Shown in pieces: positions 60,375-64,000 of a DNA stretch of 64,000 bases. The DNA comes from Chitinophagaceae bacterium. GTDB lineage: Bacteria > Bacteroidota > Bacteroidia > Chitinophagales > Chitinophagaceae. The notes under the pieces were generated by a model. That model saw only the letters and a list, made by a program, of their open reading frames with translations, was not told where the DNA came from and searched no databases. The stretch spans positions 310,001 through 374,000 of the forward strand of contig JADJBP010000004.1 of assembly GCA_016703625.1 (NCBI GenBank). The letters run 5' to 3'. Position numbers and translations under genes: made by a program. Numbering within the stretch: the stretch's first letter is position 1; the number at the start of each line of letters is the position of its first letter.

Positions 60375-62372
60375 TCAGGCCTTGTCTTCCAGTTCCACCA
60401 GTTTTTCAAAAACAATTTCATACTCCGCATTGGTTTTTTTCAGATCATCAGCATTTGCTTTATAAGCAGTTTCTGTTTGCAGGAATTTGTTTTTATCACT
60501 ATATACAGCGGGTGATGCCAGGTCCAGCTCCAGTTGGGCTTTCTTCTTAGTCAGGTCTGCTATTTTATCTTCCAGTTGTTTAAAAAGGTTTTTCTGTTTT
60601 GCCAGTTCCTTTTTTAGTTCTTTATCTATGCCGCTGTTTTGATTATTAACTGCAGGTTGGGTAACGGGTTTTGATTGTTCTGTTTTGACTGGAGTTTCTT
60701 TTGCCAATTGCTTATTGCCTGTTGCCAATTGTTTATTGGCAGCTTCCGCTTTTAATAAAGCAGCATCCGCTTTTTCCTTCCTTTCTTTCCATTCTTCATA
60801 TTCGGCATACGTGCCTTTAAATTCCCGTATCTTATGATCTTCTATATCCCATATTTTATTGGCAATGCGGCTTATAAAATACCTGTCGTGACTTACCAGT
60901 ACAATGGTCCCTTCATATTTATTCAATGCTTCTACCAGCAGGTCAACCGAGTGAATATCCAGGTGATTGGTAGGTTCATCCAGCATTAAAAAATTGGCTT
61001 TACTGGCAATGGTTTTTGCCAGAGCCACCCTGGCTTTTTCGCCACCGCTTAATACTTTAATTTTCTTTTCAACTGTATCGCCACTAAATAAAAAAGCGCC
61101 CAGTAAACTTCTCAGCTCCAGGTCAGTTTTTCCGCTTCGGGCTTCTTTCAGTTCTTCCAGTACATCATTATTTTGGTTCAGCGCTTCCAGCTGGTGCTGG
61201 GCGTAAAAAGATTCTTCTACATTATGTCCCCACTCACGCTCACCAAAAAATGATTCGGTACCGGCAATAATTCTTAATAAAGTAGATTTTCCTTTACCAT
61301 TGGCACCAATCAATGCTATCTTGTCGCCACGGTCTATTTCAGCACCGGTATCCTCTAAAATTTTTGTTTCGCCAAAACTCTTGCTCACATGTTTTAATGT
61401 GGCCACAATTTTACCCGGTGTTTTATCAATGGCAAAATTGATACGCATATTGGGGCGTTCCAGTTCTACATTTTCAATACGGTCTAATTTTTCAAGGCGC
61501 TTAACAATACTTTGTGCTGCTGCCGCTTTACTGGCCTTGGCTTTAAAGCGTTCAACAAAGCGTTCATTCTGACGTATATAGTCCTGCTGGTTTTCGTAAG
61601 CCTTTTGCTGCATATCAATACGCAGTGCTTTTTCCTGTTCGTAATAGGAATAGTTGCCCGTATAAAAATGTAATTCTCTTTGATAAAGCTCTACGATCTT
61701 ATTTACCATCCTGTCTAAAAAGAAACGGTCATGCGATACAATGACCACGGCACCGGGATAATGGATCAGGTATTTTTCAAGCCACTCAATACTCGGCAGA
61801 TCCAGGTGATTGGTAGGTTCGTCCATCAATAACACATCGGGGTTCATCAGGATCATTTTTGCCAAAAGCACCCTCATACGCCAGCCTCCGCTAAAGGTTT
61901 TGTATTGTTTCCCCAGGTCGGCATTGGCAAAACCAAGGCCCTGTAAAATCTCTTCTGTACGGTGGTGAATGCTGTAGCCATCCAATACTTCCAATTCATG
62001 CAACAGGTCAGCATATTTATGAGCCAGGCTTTCGTCGCCGGTTCTTTCCAGTTCGTGCCCTAACAATTCCAGTTCTTTTTCTAATTGCTTCACTCTTTCA
62101 AAAGCGCCCATGGCTACTTCCAGGATAGAATCTTCGGTATCAAAGCCAAGCAGATCCTGGTGTAAAAAACCAATGGTTGTTTCCCGCCCTTTTTCAACCG
62201 TGCCTTTTGCAGGGCTGTACTGGCCGGTCAATACTTTCAATAAGGTTGATTTACCGGTTCCGTTATAACCGATCAGTCCAATACGTTCATTGGGTTGAAT
62301 ATGCCATGTGGCATCTTCCACAATGGTTCTGGCACCAAATTCAAAGGTTACATTTTGAAGTCCTAACAGCAT
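60375..62372 (-). CDS. ABC-F family ATPase (ribosome-associated type)
   Basis: 665 residues with two nucleotide-binding domains and no membrane helices. NBD1: Walker A GYNGTGKST, signature SGGWRMR, Walker B LLMDEPTNHLD. NBD2: GANGKGKST, LSGGEKAR, FLMLDEPTNHLD. Between them is the ABC-F linker (RFVERFKAKASKAAAAQS). A C-terminal coiled coil (LFKQLEDKIADLTKKKAQL) resembles Uup/YheS. ABC-F proteins act on ribosomes in translation or antibiotic protection. The stretch NKQLATGNKQLAKE comes from a 21-base repeat near 60,702-60,743. Confidence 0.92.
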   Translation of the reverse strand: MLLGLQNVTFEFGARTIVEDATWHIQPNERIGLIGYNGTGKSTLLKVLTGQYSPAKGTVEKGRETTIGFLHQDLLGFDTEDSILEVAMGAFERVKQLEKELELLGHELERTGDESLAHKYADLLHELEVLDGYSIHHRTEEILQGLGFANADLGKQYKTFSGGWRMRVLLAKMILMNPDVLLMDEPTNHLDLPSIEWLEKYLIHYPGAVVIVSHDRFFLDRMVNKIVELYQRELHFYTGNYSYYEQEKALRIDMQQKAYENQQDYIRQNERFVERFKAKASKAAAAQSIVKRLEKLDRIENVELERPNMRINFAIDKTPGKIVATLKHVSKSFGETKILEDTGAEIDRGDKIALIGANGKGKSTLLRIIAGTESFFGEREWGHNVEESFYAQHQLEALNQNNDVLEELKEARSGKTDLELRSLLGAFLFSGDTVEKKIKVLSGGEKARVALAKTIASKANFLMLDEPTNHLDIHSVDLLVEALNKYEGTIVLVSHDRYFISRIANKIWDIEDHKIREFKGTYAEYEEWKERKEKADAALLKAEAANKQLATGNKQLAKETPVKTEQSKPVTQPAVNNQNSGIDKELKKELAKQKNLFKQLEDKIADLTKKKAQLELDLASPAVYSDKNKFLQTETAYKANADDLKKTNAEYEIVFEKLVELEDKA

Positions 62373-62493
62373 AAATTTTTTCTGAACGGTTAAATAATCG
62401 GCAAAAATAACGATTATCGAACCTTAAAGTGTATTTACTGTTATAATATCAGTAATTCTTTAAATAATAGCATCAAAATATTTAATGAGTAGT

Positions 62494-62501
62494 TAGATTT
62501 G
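62494..62501 (+). promoter_or_regulatory. Possible -7 box of the DUF3347 gene
   Basis: TAGATTTG matches TAnnTTTG exactly and lies 17 bases before the ATG at 62519. No good -33 element is visible. Confidence 0.35.
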
Positions 62502-62518
62502 TAAAAAAATCGGTGTTT

Positions 62519-63133
62519 ATGAAAAATATTTTGTTATTTATTTTGGTCATTATCCTGGCATTTGCCGGGTATTACTGGTATTCGTCAGGCAATAAAAAAA
62601 GCAGCGAAAATGAGGCAAAACTCGAACCTTTTGCATTAAAAAAGCATTCTGAAGCTTTTAACGGTGCAGTGTCTGCTGCCATGAATGCTTATTTTGACAT
62701 GGCTGATGCTTTTGTTGAAGCAGATACAGCAAAGGTTAAGGAACACAACAGGAGATTTATACAGTTACTCGACAGCATCCCGATGGATGAATTAAAGAAT
62801 GATACTGCCCATATTTATGATATGGCTTTAAACAGCCTGACCGGTATCAAAAGCAATGCAGAATCTGTTTTAAACATGACAGATATCCAGGAAATGCGAA
62901 AAGACTTCAGCATGGTCTCAGAGAACCTGTATCCTTTTTTCAGGGTAATTAATTACGAAGGAGAAATTATGTACTGGCAAAACTGCCCCATGGCATTTGA
63001 CGATGATAAAGAAGCTAACTGGATCAGCAGAACCAAAGAGGTATTCAACCCGTACCTGGGTAAAAAGCATCCAAAATACCGGGCAACCATGTTGCATTGC
63101 GGTATGGTAAAAGATACCATCAAGGCACAGTAA
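62519..63133 (+). CDS. DUF3347 domain protein, membrane-anchored
   Basis: 204 residues; ATG 62519 (MKNILLFILVIILAFAGYYW) gives an N-terminal anchor. The mature part is helical, ending with the DUF3347 signature YWQNCPMAF to TMLHCGMVKDTI. Cys, Met and His in that tail fit a metal (often Cu) site, since DUF3347 is commonly found on CusB-like efflux proteins. A metal role is inference. It lies 48 bases before the TonB-dependent receptor and may be co-transcribed. Confidence 0.75.
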   Translation: MKNILLFILVIILAFAGYYWYSSGNKKSSENEAKLEPFALKKHSEAFNGAVSAAMNAYFDMADAFVEADTAKVKEHNRRFIQLLDSIPMDELKNDTAHIYDMALNSLTGIKSNAESVLNMTDIQEMRKDFSMVSENLYPFFRVINYEGEIMYWQNCPMAFDDDKEANWISRTKEVFNPYLGKKHPKYRATMLHCGMVKDTIKAQ

Positions 63134-63181
63134 AAATATAAAATGATTAAAGTCTGAATGACCCGGATCAAGTCTGTAACC

Positions 63182-64000
63182 ATGAAGTTTTATTTGATTA
63201 TTTTTCTTTTTGTACTGGGTTGTACGCAGGCTTCTGCCCAAAAAAAATACACCATCAGCGGGTATATTAAAGATTCACTGAATGGGGAAACCCTGATCGG
63301 CGCTGCCATTACCGTACAGGGCCAGGCCAAAGGCATCAGCAGTAACCTCTATGGCTTTTATTCCATCACGCTGGATGAAGGTGATTATACCCTGATCTGT
63401 TCCTTTATTGGTTACCGTTATAAAGCTGTTTCATTAAGACTTACAGCAGACACCCGGATCAATTTTGAGGTGTTGCCGAAAATATATTTATCGGAGGAAG
63501 TGGTGGTTTCTGCAAAAAAAAGGGATGCCAATGTGAAGAATGCGCAAATGGGAAAATTTACCCTGCCCATGGACCAGATCAAATCGCTCCCGGCTTTTTG
63601 GGTGAAGTGGACCTTTTAAAAACGATCCAGTTCCTGCCCGGGGTTCGAAATGCAGGCGAAGGCAGTGCAGGAATTTATGTTCGCGGGGAGGACCTGATCA
63701 GAATTTGATCTTACTGGATGATGCACCCGTTTACAATACCGGGCACCTGTTTGGTTTTTCTCCATCTTTAATGCCGATGCCATCAAAAATGTTACGCTTA
63801 TTAAAGGCGGTATGCCTGCACAATATGGCGGGCGCCTGTCGAGTGTGCTTGATGTTTCGATGAAGGAAGGCAATAATCAAAAATTACAGGTAGATGCCGG
63901 CATTGGGTGATCGCCTCCCGGCTTTCCATACAGGGCCCGCTCAAAAAGAACAAATCTTCTTTTATCATTTCGGGCAGGCGTACTTATATAGATGCACTCA
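63182..64000 (+). CDS. TonB-dependent outer-membrane receptor, N-terminal part (frameshifts; cut by window end)
   Basis: ATG 63182 gives signal MKFYLIIFLFVLGCTQASAQ. A carboxypeptidase-regulatory-like domain (YTISGYIKDSLNGETLIGAA, YGFYSITLDEGDY) is followed by the start of the plug domain (LPGVRNAGEGSAGIYVRG, NLILLDDAPVYNTGHL, VTLIKGGMPAQYGGRLSSVL). The frame breaks at T5 63594-63598, after GGGG near 63685, at TTTTT near 63756 and near 63908, each needing one more base. The barrel lies beyond the window. It imports an unknown nutrient with TonB energy; SusD-type partner not seen. Confidence 0.85.

Noticed and set aside
60702..60743. Repeat in the ABC-F gene as an inserted mobile element
   Set aside because: Only two 21-base units, in frame, in the flexible linker before the coiled coil; simple local duplication explains it.

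Overview
The window reads as chromosomal DNA of a Bacteroidota bacterium, most probably of the family Chitinophagaceae. The phylum call rests on TAnnTTTG promoter -7 boxes, two proteins with type IX secretion (T9SS) C-terminal signals, LytS/LytTR signalling, SecD-SecF fused in one gene, bacillithiol synthesis (bshB1), a DUF4294 protein, an OstA-like/MCE/amidase/LptD cluster and a TonB-dependent receptor with a carboxypeptidase-regulatory N-terminus. The family call is inference. I see no plasmid, phage, insertion-sequence or CRISPR signature; this is mostly ordinary chromosome.

Layout. 1-6.0 kb: signalling block with two tandem LytS-like kinases, a LytTR regulator and a convergent beta-propeller sensor; two of the three kinases have eroded ATP-binding motifs. 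6.2-13.4 kb: two S41 peptidases, a DUF1772 membrane protein, a Crp/Fnr regulator, a DinB-like protein and small membrane or secreted proteins. 13.4-18.4 kb: glnS, a fatty acid desaturase, bshB1, a DUF4294 protein, a lipoprotein. 18.3-21.3 kb: cytochrome c maturation (ccmE-ccmF). 21.5-24.5 kb: an arginase-family hydrolase, a membrane protein, a radical SAM enzyme. 24.5-28.8 kb: a carboxypeptidase-regulatory-like protein and an M20-S9 peptidase pair. 29.1-38.8 kb: a giant T9SS-exported M36 metallopeptidase followed by a paralogue of its non-catalytic half. 38.9-47.4 kb: methylmalonyl-CoA mutase large subunit, an IscA-type Fe-S protein, secDF, a beta-lactamase-like lipoprotein, an aspartate aminotransferase. 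47.4-55.4 kb: envelope cluster (OstA-like, MlaD, amidase, divergent LptD). 55.6-64 kb: plsC, ung, tRNA-Arg(UCU), a MATE exporter, ompA, an ABC-F ATPase, a DUF3347 protein and the start of a TonB-dependent receptor.

The dominant technical feature is that 16 of about 47 protein genes carry single-base lesions, about thirty in all. Most are one base too many or too few in short A/T or G runs, and three are in-frame stops. Essential genes (secDF, glnS) are hit as hard as accessory ones, and each gene reads as a full family member once corrected. I therefore treat them as intact genes with probable consensus errors, give merged spans, and state where each reading frame breaks.

Genes that work together: ccmE-ccmF in haem delivery and ligation; OstA-like, MlaD, LptD and amidase in outer-membrane lipid and cell-wall work; SecDF plus T9SS cargo signals in export; M20, S9, S41 and M36 peptidases with the TonB receptor in protein or peptide scavenging. 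The most unusual biology is the pair of degenerate kinases, the tandem T9SS paralogues, the Cys-type CcmE and several structured intergenic repeats.
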